A stretch of 64,000 bases of DNA. It comes from Pedobacter sp. SYP-B3415 (GTDB lineage Bacteria > Bacteroidota > Bacteroidia > Sphingobacteriales > Sphingobacteriaceae). The notes below the pieces were generated by a model. The model was not told where the DNA came from, ran no database searches, and was given only the letters and a program-made list of their open reading frames with translations. Numbering within the stretch: position 1 is the first letter of the stretch; every line of letters begins with the position of its first letter. Made by a program: the position numbers and the translations under genes. Shown in pieces: positions 35,151 through 43,691 of this stretch. The stretch spans positions 1 through 64,000 of the forward strand of contig NZ_RXNQ01000022.1 in assembly GCF_004138205.1 (NCBI RefSeq). Direction: 5' to 3'.

Positions 35151-36131
35151 TTAAACGAAAAGAAAATACTGGATTGAAAGGACCAGTAAAACGAAAAGCG
35201 ATTCGTAAAACCAACGCTTGCGGGCGTTGGTAAAATAATAGGCAAGAAGCACAGCTCCGGGAGGTACACAAAGCAGGAAATGCGAGAGCCGAACACCTGG
35301 CTTGAGATAAAAGCTGGCCATGGCCACAAGGAACATACAAAACAGCAATTGAAATGCTTTTCTGGTACTGATAAAACTTCTGAAAAAATTCTCACGCAGC
35401 TGCAGGGTGCCAAGCACAATGATCACAATGACCGGTACAAGGACGATGTAATCGTTATAATTAATCAAAAATACCGACGGGAATTTATTGGTAAGCGGCA
35501 GCCAGATCCTGTAAAAAAGATCCAGGTTATCATTCCAGTAATAAAAGACCGCCAGGAAGAAAAACACGGTCAGAAAACCCAAAAGGCCCGACACCCATTC
35601 GCGCCAGTTAAATGAACGATACATGAGCAGGCCCAGCCAAAGCATAAGCAGCATTGAGACAAAGGGAAAATAGATAAGTGTACCGACTGCAACCAGCATA
35701 CCTACATCAAAAAGCGGCATGATGGCTTGAGGAGACTTTCCTATTTTCAGGAACTTGTCGATCATAAGAATCAGCAGGAAATTGCAGATCATTGTGGGGC
35801 CCAGGACCATAAAAGGCATGAACAAACTTCCGGCTGTAAGATAAAGCAAGGCAGGCAGATAATTTGGCTTGCCCATCAGGTTATGATTGTTCACCACGCG
35901 GTTAAACCAAAGCGCCTGGGCCAGGCTGATAAGCGCTGCAAAAAAGATGTTGCCTGCCGGAGAAAGGTCCTGCCCGATCGGAATATCAATCAAAAGTTTG
36001 GCAAAAGGCTCAAGGAAAGCGAAGTTCAGCTGCTCCGGCATATGAACAAACAGGGCCGCACGCATAAAAAAAGCATACAGCAGCAACAGAATAAGATTTG
36101 CCGGATGAAGTGTTCTGAACTGGTTGATCAT
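35151..36131 (-). CDS. DUF6427-like integral membrane protein
   Basis: 326 residues, mostly hydrophobic, with about nine to ten predicted helices and few charged loops. Recognisable parts are MINQFRTLHPANLILLLLYAFFMRAALF at the start, FNRVVNNHNLMGKPNYLPALLYL, and FNWREWVSGLLGFLTVFFFLAVFYYW in the middle. This matches the DUF6427 membrane family of Bacteroidota, with no known function. It stands between coaX and the glycosyltransferase gene with short gaps. The family name is from memory and moderately certain; the membrane nature is clear. Confidence 0.7.
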   Translation of the reverse strand: MINQFRTLHPANLILLLLYAFFMRAALFVHMPEQLNFAFLEPFAKLLIDIPIGQDLSPAGNIFFAALISLAQALWFNRVVNNHNLMGKPNYLPALLYLTAGSLFMPFMVLGPTMICNFLLILMIDKFLKIGKSPQAIMPLFDVGMLVAVGTLIYFPFVSMLLMLWLGLLMYRSFNWREWVSGLLGFLTVFFFLAVFYYWNDNLDLFYRIWLPLTNKFPSVFLINYNDYIVLVPVIVIIVLGTLQLRENFFRSFISTRKAFQLLFCMFLVAMASFYLKPGVRLSHFLLCVPPGAVLLAYYFTNARKRWFYESLFVLLVLSIQYFLFV

Positions 36132-36197
36132 GGCTTAAGCAGGGCAAAGAAAAGAAATTTTAAACCAACTGCCTAATACGCCTGCGGCGGATGCCTT

Positions 36198-37190
36198 CTA
36201 ACGCGCGTACTGCTTTACCATATCTGCGACAATTTTTTCGGTCTCGTCGGGGAAGTCAAATTTGTGCTGCTGCGGATTCTCTACCCAGTTCTGGATAACC
36301 GGCAATGGATTGCGGTTACTTGCCCAGATAACCGGCAGATCAAACTGCTTTAACGCATACGCATTGCACTGCTGCTCATACTGGAACTTCATGGGCGATA
36401 CCAGCAGTTTCTTCCCGAGATACAGCGCCTCTGCCGGACCTTCAAACCCACCGCCTGTGTAGAGCCCCGTACAGGAAGCCAGACTCTTATTAAATGCAGC
36501 ATTATTTACCGGGTTTACAAAGACATCGCCATCGCGGTAGCTGGTTTTGGTATGTTTAGAAAACACTTCCCATTTTACGCCCGGAACCTGTTTAAGCCGA
36601 TTCACTAAAATGCGGTCGTCAAGCGCCGGCAGATAGACGGTATAATGCCCAAGATCTGATGTTTCAAGTTGCCTGATTTCTGAGCGGATGACCGGCGTAT
36701 GGATAAAACTATCATACCGTGCAAAATGAAAACCGATGTGATGAGTGGTTGGCGCGTAATGACTGAGGATTTTCTTCCCCCAGTCTATCGTCTTCGGCCG
36801 GGGTACTTTGCGAGATTTAAATGCTGCCTGGTGACTTAATGATACACTTTCGATGCCCTTAACCTTACATGCCCATGCCGTAACCGGTTCAAAATCGTTC
36901 ACGATCAGGTTGTACTCCTCGATTGGCAGGCTTCTCATATCCCTTCTGAAGCGCAGCAGGTCCATGTTTTTCCAGGTTTGATAATGGTGTACACCACCTT
37001 TTTTACCAAAAATGAAACTGAAACCGTGCAGTTTGTATGCCAGCGGCTGGCTAAGCGCCACATCAGCCTGCGTACCGCTGATCAGGATATCAAGTTCGCC
37101 ATGCTGCTGCAATAACGGAACAATTTCGCGTGCACGGCTTACATGCCCGTTTCCGGTACCCTGAATGGCATAAAGTATTTTTAACCCCAT
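36198..37190 (-). CDS. GT-B fold glycosyltransferase (MGT/MurG-like)
   Basis: 330 residues from the ATG at 37190. ILYAIQGTGNGHVSRAREIVPLLQ is the N-terminal Gly-rich loop and His of GT-B enzymes acting on lipids or aglycones. The C-terminal SCTGLYTGGGFEGPAEALYLGKKLLVSPMKFQYEQQCNAYAL is the donor-binding site, as in MurG and UDP-glucosyltransferases. The gene lies 57 bases downstream of an LpxH-like phosphatase and is probably co-transcribed. A role in glycolipid synthesis is plausible but unproven. Confidence 0.85.
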   Translation of the reverse strand: MGLKILYAIQGTGNGHVSRAREIVPLLQQHGELDILISGTQADVALSQPLAYKLHGFSFIFGKKGGVHHYQTWKNMDLLRFRRDMRSLPIEEYNLIVNDFEPVTAWACKVKGIESVSLSHQAAFKSRKVPRPKTIDWGKKILSHYAPTTHHIGFHFARYDSFIHTPVIRSEIRQLETSDLGHYTVYLPALDDRILVNRLKQVPGVKWEVFSKHTKTSYRDGDVFVNPVNNAAFNKSLASCTGLYTGGGFEGPAEALYLGKKLLVSPMKFQYEQQCNAYALKQFDLPVIWASNRNPLPVIQNWVENPQQHKFDFPDETEKIVADMVKQYAR

Positions 37191-37247
37191 GTATATTGGT
37201 CTCTTCGCGCACAAAGGCAGCTGCCGAATATCTGCATTTTCCGGCCT

Positions 37248-38141
37248 TTACACAATCTCTGAACGCATCTTTTGCAGCAGGATATTTACATCGAGTTTGC
37301 TTTTCAGATCTTCTGCATCAGAGAAGGCGCCGTCTTCCGGCTCATCGGCAGAAAAGTCATCAGCGTTATAACGAAATATTCGCCACGACTGTGCATGGTA
37401 TTCGAGCGCCGTAAGATTTTCCACCCAGTCGCCGCTATTCAGATAAGTAACCGAACCTTTGTCGGTTTTAATGAGGCGCTGCTCTGGCTGATGGATGTGC
37501 CCGCAAACCACATAGTCATATCCGCTTTCAACTGCAAGGCCGGCGGCAGTCGTTTCAAAGTCGTTGATGAACTTCACGGCGTCTTTAAAGCGGGCCTTGA
37601 TCTTTTTAGAAAAACTCATTTTCTCGCGCCCCGCAAGTTTCAAAAGCCAGTTTACAAAACTATTGATCAAAATCAGGCTGTCATATCCTACAGCACCAAG
37701 CTTCGCGAGCCATTTTGAATGCTGCATGGTTACGTCAAAGATATCGCCATGAAAAAACCAGGCATTTCTACCATCAAGATTTAACACCAGTTTATTTTGA
37801 AGCTGGAAAGTCCCCATGCTCATGTCGGCGAATTTGCGCAGCATTTCGTCATGATTTCCGGTAAGGTAATGGACAGCCACGCCCTCGCCGATGAATTTCA
37901 TAATCTTGCGCACCACTTTCATGTGCGTTTCGGGCCAGTAGTTCTTGCTGAACTGCCAAATGTCGATGATATCACCGTTCAGAATGATCGTTTTCGGACG
38001 AATGCTTTTCAGGTATTTGAGCAATTCGGCCGCATGGCAGCCATAAGTTCCGAGGTGAACGTCTGAAATCACAACCAGGTCTACATCTCTCTTCGCCATA
38101 GGGCTAACTGTTTTCGCTGAATCTTTAATCGTCTTCCTCAT
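37248..38141 (-). CDS. LpxH-like metallophosphoesterase (UDP-2,3-diacylglucosamine diphosphatase family)
   Basis: 297 residues. The calcineurin-type metal motifs are complete: ISDVHLGTYG (about 25), LNGDIIDIW (about 55), LTGNHDEML (about 93), WFFHGDIFD (about 130) and VCGHIHQPEQR (about 215). The C-terminal insert with NDFETTAAGLAVESGYDYVVCGH resembles LpxH-like enzymes, but the protein is longer than E. coli LpxH (about 240) and has a basic, amphipathic middle part. In lipid A synthesis LpxH removes UMP; this paralogous type may act on another lipid nucleotide. Its ATG lies inside a 30-residue ORF, overlapping by 17 bases. Confidence 0.85.
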   Translation of the reverse strand: MRKTIKDSAKTVSPMAKRDVDLVVISDVHLGTYGCHAAELLKYLKSIRPKTIILNGDIIDIWQFSKNYWPETHMKVVRKIMKFIGEGVAVHYLTGNHDEMLRKFADMSMGTFQLQNKLVLNLDGRNAWFFHGDIFDVTMQHSKWLAKLGAVGYDSLILINSFVNWLLKLAGREKMSFSKKIKARFKDAVKFINDFETTAAGLAVESGYDYVVCGHIHQPEQRLIKTDKGSVTYLNSGDWVENLTALEYHAQSWRIFRYNADDFSADEPEDGAFSDAEDLKSKLDVNILLQKMRSEIV

Positions 38142-38217
38142 CCAGGATCATTTCAAACGGGCTGAAAAAATAAATGACGATGACCAGCACGGCGCAGAAA
38201 AACAACAATTCGGGCAT
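38125..38217 (-). CDS. 30-residue small membrane protein, overlapping the LpxH-like gene
   Basis: ATG at 38217, TAA at 38125-38127. The product begins MPELLFFCAVLVIVIYFF, a single strongly hydrophobic helix, then SPFEMI and the acidic tail LDEEDD. It is the only frame between the terminator at 38248 and the LpxH-like ATG at 38141, and the latter lies inside its last codons in another frame, a layout typical of translational coupling. It would be an inner-membrane microprotein with its tail on one face. The family is unknown; coding status is inferred from hydrophobicity, start, and coupling. Confidence 0.5.
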   Translation of the reverse strand: MPELLFFCAVLVIVIYFFSPFEMILDEEDD

Positions 38218-38247
38218 AATGTAAAAATTACCTGCACACTAAACTAA

Positions 38248-38270
38248 AACACCCTGTTGAACAGGGTGTT
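38248..38270 (-). terminator. Intrinsic terminator after the YfhO-like gene
   Basis: Arms 38248-38257 (AACACCCTGT) and 38261-38270 pair over 10 bases with a 3-base loop, followed on the minus strand by TTTAGTTTAG. It lies 47 bases past the stop of the large membrane protein gene and separates it from the small ORF and LpxH-like transcript. Confidence 0.75.
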
Positions 38271-38316
38271 AAATATTGATTAAATAATTGTGCAGGCTGC
38301 CCGCCCTGATGTCCTT

Positions 38317-40818
38317 CTATCTTACCTCAGTGCCGCGTTTCCTGTTTTTTTGTTCGCTGTAAATGGCGAAGGCAAGACCGCCAACCAGCAATATCGAACC
38401 AAACAAGGATATCTTTTCACCGGCATAATAAGATGTCGGTTCAAATTTGAATTCAACTGTGTGGTTGCCGCCTTCCAGGACTGCAGCACGCAGTAACCAG
38501 TCAGCCCGGAAATATGGTTTTTCAACGTTGTCTACATACATCTTCCAGCCCTTATCGTAATAGATCTCTGAAAACACGGCCACCATATCCCTGCTTGTGC
38601 TGTATTTGTAAACGAGATGGTCGGGATGGTAACTTTCCAGTTTGATAGAAGCATTGGCATCAGGTGTGCCAACCTTTCTTTCTTCCAGCATCTTTTTGAA
38701 ACGTTGATCTACAATGGCTTCATTCTTCGGATTGAAGCTGCTGATGGCTTTCATCTCCTCATCACCATTCTTTACATACTGCACACTCTGCACGAACCAT
38801 GCATTACCGCAGGCCGTTTCATTCCGGCGCATGCCGTAGGCCCCATTCTCAGGGTTACGGGTTATGATGTATTTTGTGTTCAGCATATCCAGCACATCCT
38901 GGTTTATGCTTTTTGAAAACTGATGATCAACAAGTTCCTGGAACCGCATCAAACGCGCGGCATGGAACCCGCCAACAGTTTTATGAAAGTAAGATGCTTC
39001 AACATTAGAAAAGGGGTTGCCCAAAGACAGGTCCATTACCCGGAAGTTTGGATCCTTGTCTGCCATGATAAAATTATCTACATCCCGTGGCTCATAATGA
39101 TTTTGAAGAGAAGATTTTGCAACAAAATTCTGGTTGTTCAGGTAACGGCGGTCTACCTGCCACATGTCTACAAGGATCGTGACGGCAAGGAGAATGAGCG
39201 CGATTTCGCTTTTCAGTTTTCGTTTGATCAGCGCCCAGGTCAGTCCGAAGCCGATAACCAGGAATATGAGCGTGCGCAGTGCATCCTCACGGGCAATAGA
39301 AATTCGGTCCTGAACAAGCGCATTGGCGATATTGGTTCCAACGCCACGGTCATTGCCTGCCATCTGTGTTAAAGCCGAGATAACCTGCTCATGGTTAGCA
39401 CTGGTAAAGCTGAAAAGCAAAGTAGGCAGAACCAGAACAATCAGCGTAAACCCGCCTGTAATGCCACCGGCTATGTACAATTTCTTTAACAAATATTTTT
39501 CATCGTATTTTCCTTCCTGCGCTTCGCGTACAGCCAGTACGGCAAGGATGGGGACAAGAAGACCGACAACTGCGAGGATGGACTCGACCGCTCTGAACTT
39601 GTTATACAGCGGAACATAGTCGAAGAAGATATCTGATATGAGCGGGAAGTTGCCACCAAATGACAGGAGAAAGAACAGGACGGTTGTTCCCAGTACCCAC
39701 CATTTCAAGCGGTTCTTTACGAGAACAAGTCCGAAAACGAACAGCATGCAAATAATGGCTCCAAAATAGTAAGGACCACCGGTTACAAGTGGCTTGTCAC
39801 CCCAGTATTGCTGGAAACCCAGGTTCTGGTAAAGCTGGTATATAGCCTGCGTTGGATCACCACCGGTAATGCCCTGCAGCGTTTTGTAGGTTTTTGATTC
39901 CGGTTTTACGATCTTATCAATATTTGGCGCACCGCCGTATAGGTTGGGGATCAGCACAGTGAAACTTTCGCCTACACCCTGGCTGTATGCATACGCATAG
40001 TCTTTGGTCAAACCATGGTCTGCAGCTTCACCCTGGCGGCTGAGATTGGCCTGACCACGAATGGTGTATTTGCTGTACTCGTAGGTTGTCCAAAGCGTTC
40101 CTGCATTGACCAGCAGCGCAACTACACCGGCGGCAGCAAGGTATGCGAACGATTTGCCAAATTCTTTAAGACGGCCCTGTTTATAAGCATGGTAGATCTC
40201 AATGCCAATATAGATCAGCAGCGCCATAAAAAAGTAGTACGTCATTTGCACGTGGTTGGCACGAATGTTCAATGCCAGGAACAATGCAGTCAAACTGGCG
40301 CCAAGCAGGTATCTTCCCCGGAGGGTAAGAATAATACCGGCCAGTATCGGTGCAAAAAAGCCCACGGTTAGTGCCTGGTTGCTGTGACCGGCAGAAATAA
40401 TGATAAAGTTGTATGAGGTGAACGCAAATGCAATAGCGCCCGCGGCAGCAAGCCAGGGATTAGCCCTCAATACACAAAAGAGAAAATACGCTCCCAAAAG
40501 GTACAACAGAACGGTGCCAACCGGATCGGGGAACAGACCTTTAATTACATCGATACCGTACGTTGTAATGTTCATTGGGTATTTTACCCAGATCTGAAAT
40601 GCTGGCATACCGCCAAACATCTGATTGGTCCAAAGTGGTCCTTCGCCATCTTTGGCACGAACGTCCATGATTTCTTTGGCCATAGCCTTAGCCTGAAGCA
40701 CATCTCCCTGCGAGGGTGCCTTGCCCTGCAGCACAGGACTGAAATAGACAAAACAGATGATTACAAAAAACGCAACAATGGCCAGGTGGATGCCATTTTT
40801 CTTCAGCCAGTTATTCAT
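38317..40818 (-). CDS. YfhO family multi-pass membrane protein
   Basis: 833 residues from the ATG at 40818 (MNNWLKKNGIHLAIVAFFVIICFVYFSP); the frame extends 20 codons upstream without support. About twelve to fourteen helices in the first 560 residues are followed by a soluble part with YEPRDVDNFIMADKDPNFRVMDLS and a final helix near the C-terminus (ISLFGSILLVGGLAFAIY). This matches the YfhO/GT-C-like group. B. subtilis YfhO is linked to lipoteichoic acid glycosylation, so an undecaprenyl-sugar-dependent transferase is possible here. It stands alone between a promoter element and a terminator. Confidence 0.88.
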   Translation of the reverse strand: MNNWLKKNGIHLAIVAFFVIICFVYFSPVLQGKAPSQGDVLQAKAMAKEIMDVRAKDGEGPLWTNQMFGGMPAFQIWVKYPMNITTYGIDVIKGLFPDPVGTVLLYLLGAYFLFCVLRANPWLAAAGAIAFAFTSYNFIIISAGHSNQALTVGFFAPILAGIILTLRGRYLLGASLTALFLALNIRANHVQMTYYFFMALLIYIGIEIYHAYKQGRLKEFGKSFAYLAAAGVVALLVNAGTLWTTYEYSKYTIRGQANLSRQGEAADHGLTKDYAYAYSQGVGESFTVLIPNLYGGAPNIDKIVKPESKTYKTLQGITGGDPTQAIYQLYQNLGFQQYWGDKPLVTGGPYYFGAIICMLFVFGLVLVKNRLKWWVLGTTVLFFLLSFGGNFPLISDIFFDYVPLYNKFRAVESILAVVGLLVPILAVLAVREAQEGKYDEKYLLKKLYIAGGITGGFTLIVLVLPTLLFSFTSANHEQVISALTQMAGNDRGVGTNIANALVQDRISIAREDALRTLIFLVIGFGLTWALIKRKLKSEIALILLAVTILVDMWQVDRRYLNNQNFVAKSSLQNHYEPRDVDNFIMADKDPNFRVMDLSLGNPFSNVEASYFHKTVGGFHAARLMRFQELVDHQFSKSINQDVLDMLNTKYIITRNPENGAYGMRRNETACGNAWFVQSVQYVKNGDEEMKAISSFNPKNEAIVDQRFKKMLEERKVGTPDANASIKLESYHPDHLVYKYSTSRDMVAVFSEIYYDKGWKMYVDNVEKPYFRADWLLRAAVLEGGNHTVEFKFEPTSYYAGEKISLFGSILLVGGLAFAIYSEQKNRKRGTEVR

Positions 40819-40845
40819 GGAGCTTTGTTTGAATTTTAAAGACTC

Positions 40846-40853
40846 CAAAAATA
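40846..40853 (-). promoter_or_regulatory. -7 promoter element for the YfhO-like gene
   Basis: The minus strand reads TATTTTTG (full TAnnTTTG match) 27 bases before the ATG at 40818, with a TTTTTTG 22 bases further upstream that could serve as the -33 element. Confidence 0.5.
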
Positions 40854-40986
40854 GAAAATTAGGCCAGATAAAAAACAAAAAAGGTTGGGCGGCCAGGCAG
40901 GACGAAAAGCCTTGGCTTTCAGAATAATGCGTGCTTGTTCAACAACTTGTTAACCTAGCCCGAACTGCCGGCATGCTTTGCCGCGT

Positions 40987-41241
40987 TTATTTGATCTCCT
41001 CATAATCTACGAAATCGCCAAGCTTATCTGCCTTTCCCTGAGGCTGTGGCGGGATGTAATCGATAGACATCGTACCCTCGGGCTTTTTGTTTGGGTTACT
41101 GCGCTGTTGTTGTTGCTGACTGGCTGCCTGTTGCATTTTGGAGGCCATGTTGGAAAACAACATAGGCAATAATAAACGCACAAGCAGACGAATAATATAC
41201 AGGATGACGATTGCTATGAATAAAAATTTAATAAGGGCCAT
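40987..41241 (-). CDS. DUF4834 family small membrane protein
   Basis: 84 residues. One N-terminal helix (about 4-31, IKFLFIAIVILYIIRLLVRLLLPMLF), then a Gln-rich stretch (QQAASQQQQQRSNP) and a polar tail ending GDFVDYEEIK. The ending DFVDYEEI and overall layout match DUF4834, short Bacteroidota proteins of unknown role. A tail-out single-pass protein is likely. It has no operon partner: gaps of 126 bases upstream and 168 downstream. Confidence 0.8.
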   Translation of the reverse strand: MALIKFLFIAIVILYIIRLLVRLLLPMLFSNMASKMQQAASQQQQQRSNPNKKPEGTMSIDYIPPQPQGKADKLGDFVDYEEIK

Positions 41242-41367
41242 TGTACTGTGGGTTGTTACAAATATAGACGGTGAAAAAATCGCGATGTTTCTTCAGGCCT
41301 GGATAATTGCACTGTTTTTACAAATCCCGGCAGAGCCGGCAAGCATTGCAAGGTACAAAATCTTGTA

Positions 41368-41577
41368 TTAAAAGTCTTCGTCCTGATCGGGGATTGCCGC
41401 TACTCGGCCTATTTGCCCGTCTTCAAGGCGAACCTTAATACCCCGGGAATGGAAAGGCGCAGAGGTAAGCAGGTTTTTCACAATACCGCGGGTCAGCTCT
41501 CCGCTGCGCTGGTCCTTTTTAAGGATGATATCGACCAGCAGGCCCGGATAAATGTCTTTTCGGTTTTGTCCGTTCAT
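41368..41577 (-). CDS. YwbE family protein (DUF2196)
   Basis: 69 residues. GQNRKDIYPGLLVDIILKKDQRSGELTRGIVKNLLTSA and HSRGIKVRLEDGQIGRV are near-invariant in YwbE, a KOW-like small beta protein that may bind nucleic acid; its function is unknown. The ATG overlaps the uvrB stop by one base (TAATG), so it is translated from the uvrB mRNA. Confidence 0.9.
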   Translation of the reverse strand: MNGQNRKDIYPGLLVDIILKKDQRSGELTRGIVKNLLTSAPFHSRGIKVRLEDGQIGRVAAIPDQDEDF

Positions 41578-43619
41578 TATTTCTTACCAAATTTTTCCAA
41601 AAATACTTTTTCAAGCGCATACATCTCATCGCGCAGACGGGCAGCCAGCAGGAAATCCATATCTTTCGCCGCCTTCTGCATTTCTTTACGCGTACTGTCG
41701 ATAGATTTCTGCATTTCGGCTTTGCCCATATATTGCACGACCGGGTCGGCGGCGATGCTCACTTCGTCGCGCTCAACATAGGCCTTCGCCCGTTTCTTTT
41801 CCTCACCTGAAAATTGAAGCACCGAAGTCTGTTCCAGAATTGCCTCCCGGCTCTTCCCTACAGTTTTTGGCACGATGCCATGCTCTGTATTATAGGCAAT
41901 CTGCTTCTCGCGTCGGCGGGTTGTTTCTTCGATCGTTTTTTCCATGCTCTCAGTGATGTCGTCAGCATACATGATCACCCGGCCATGGTCATTTCGGGCC
42001 GCCCGGCCGATGGTCTGAATCAGCGAACGTTCGGACCGGAGAAAACCTTCCTTATCAGCATCAAGAATGGCCACGAGTGAAACCTCGGGTAAATCCAGCC
42101 CTTCCCGCAGCAAGTTAATGCCGACCAATACATCAAATTCACCGAGGCGCAGGCCACGCAGAATCTCCACCCGCTCCAACGTTTTCACTTCAGAGTGGAT
42201 GTATCGCGATTTAATATTAAGCCTGTCAAGGTATTTTGTTAACTCTTCAGCCATGCGTTTGGTCAGGGTCGTAACGAGTACGCGATCGCCCTGTTTGATT
42301 GTCTTATCGATTTCGTCAAGCAAATCATCTACCTGATTAATTGCGGGCCGTACTTCAATTAAGGGGTCCAGCAGGCCTGTTGGACGGATCACCTGCTCGA
42401 CCACAACGCCTTCAGATTTCTGTAATTCGTATTCGGCCGGCGTAGCACTGACATAAATGGTTTGCGGGGCCAGCGATTCAAATTCTGTGAAATTCAGCGG
42501 ACGGTTATCGAGCGCAGCAGGCAGCCTGAAACCATAGTCGACAAGCGAAATCTTTCGGGAACGGTCACCGCCGTACATCGCCCTGATCTGCGGTACGGTT
42601 ACGTGACTCTCATCAATAACCATCAGGTAATCGTCCGGAAAATAATCCAGTAGGCAGAAAGGACGCATACCTGGCGTTCGACCGTCAAAAAATCTTGAGT
42701 AATTTTCAATACCTGAGCAATACCCAAGTTCTTTCATCATCTCAATATCGAAGTTGGTACGCTCTTCCAATCTTTTGGCTTCAAGAAGCCTTTTGTCATC
42801 GATCAATTGTTTTTTACGAACTTCAAGTTCTTCCTGAATGCCCCAGATGCTCTGGTTAAAACGGTCTTTTGGCGTTACAAACAGATTAGCCGGATAAATG
42901 GCTATGTTCTCAAGTTTTTCTACCGTTTTGCCGGTTACCGGATCAATAGCGCTCAGTTCTTCAATGTCGTCGCCAAAAAACGAAATGCGGTATGCGGTGT
43001 CCAGGTAAGCCGGAAATACATCTACTGTATCGCCGTTTACACGAAAAGTACCGCGTTTAAAGTCGTTCGTTGTGCGGGCATAAAGAATTTCGACCAGGCT
43101 GTGCAGAAATGCATTTCTGGATATCCGCGTGCCAACGCCGAAGCGGTAAACAGACCGTGAAAAATCTTCAGGATTCCCCATACCATAAATGCAGGAGATA
43201 GATGACACCACGATAATGTCTCGTCTTCCTGAAATCAATGACGAGGTGGTACGCAGCCGCAGTTTCTCAATCTCTTCATTAATAGCCAGATCCTTTTCAA
43301 TATAGGTGTTTGAAGAGGCTATAAAAGCCTCCGGCTGATAATAATCATAGTAAGAAACGAAGTAGTTAACTGAGTTTTCAGGAAAAAACTGTTTGAATTC
43401 TCCGTACAGCTGCGCAGCGAGCGTCTTGTTGTGACTCAGGATAAGCGTGGGTTTTTGTGTTTCCTGGATCACATTTGCAACGGTAAATGTTTTTCCCGAA
43501 CCGGTAACACCCAGCAGCGTTTGGTAATGCTCGCCCTGGTTTACACCTTCAACAAGTTGCTTTATGGCTGAAGGCTGATCGCCGGTTGGTTTATAATCTG
43601 ATACGATTTTGAATTTCAT
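41577..43619 (-). CDS. uvrB: Excinuclease ABC subunit B
   Basis: 680 residues. Walker A GVTGSGKTFT (about 39), the beta-hairpin YYDYYQPEAFI that clamps DNA (about 90), helicase motif DESHV (about 335), SATPAEYE, and LREGLDLPEVSLV and QTIGRAARN in the second RecA fold. The C-terminal UVR motif (MQKAAKDMDFLLAARLRDEMYALEK) binds UvrA/UvrC. It loads onto damaged DNA in nucleotide excision repair. No uvrA or uvrC is in the window. ywbE follows with a one-base overlap; a palindromic repeat separates it from the peptidase gene. Confidence 0.97.
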   Translation of the reverse strand: MKFKIVSDYKPTGDQPSAIKQLVEGVNQGEHYQTLLGVTGSGKTFTVANVIQETQKPTLILSHNKTLAAQLYGEFKQFFPENSVNYFVSYYDYYQPEAFIASSNTYIEKDLAINEEIEKLRLRTTSSLISGRRDIIVVSSISCIYGMGNPEDFSRSVYRFGVGTRISRNAFLHSLVEILYARTTNDFKRGTFRVNGDTVDVFPAYLDTAYRISFFGDDIEELSAIDPVTGKTVEKLENIAIYPANLFVTPKDRFNQSIWGIQEELEVRKKQLIDDKRLLEAKRLEERTNFDIEMMKELGYCSGIENYSRFFDGRTPGMRPFCLLDYFPDDYLMVIDESHVTVPQIRAMYGGDRSRKISLVDYGFRLPAALDNRPLNFTEFESLAPQTIYVSATPAEYELQKSEGVVVEQVIRPTGLLDPLIEVRPAINQVDDLLDEIDKTIKQGDRVLVTTLTKRMAEELTKYLDRLNIKSRYIHSEVKTLERVEILRGLRLGEFDVLVGINLLREGLDLPEVSLVAILDADKEGFLRSERSLIQTIGRAARNDHGRVIMYADDITESMEKTIEETTRRREKQIAYNTEHGIVPKTVGKSREAILEQTSVLQFSGEEKKRAKAYVERDEVSIAADPVVQYMGKAEMQKSIDSTRKEMQKAAKDMDFLLAARLRDEMYALEKVFLEKFGKK

Positions 43620-43635
43620 ATTGGAAATGTTATCT

Positions 43636-43686
43636 AAACCTTCGAGGTTTGTGAAACCTCGAAGGTTTGTGAAACCTCGAAGGTTT
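43636..43686. repeat. Three-unit palindromic repeat with core AAACCTCGAAGGTTT
   Basis: Unit 43636-43650 (AAACCTTCGAGGTTT) is followed by GTG, its reverse complement at 43654-43668, GTG again, and a direct copy of the second unit at 43672-43686. Either neighbouring pair can form a hairpin. It fills the 72 bases between the peptidase stop and the uvrB start and probably works as a terminator. The core is closely related to the hairpin at 27190 (CCTTCTAGG). Confidence 0.75.
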
Positions 43687-43691
43687 AGGTT

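Noticed and set aside
43636..43686. Possible short CRISPR array (three 15-base units with constant spacers)
   Set aside because: Spacers are the identical trinucleotide GTG, the units alternate in orientation, and no cas genes are present. It is a palindromic repeat or terminator.
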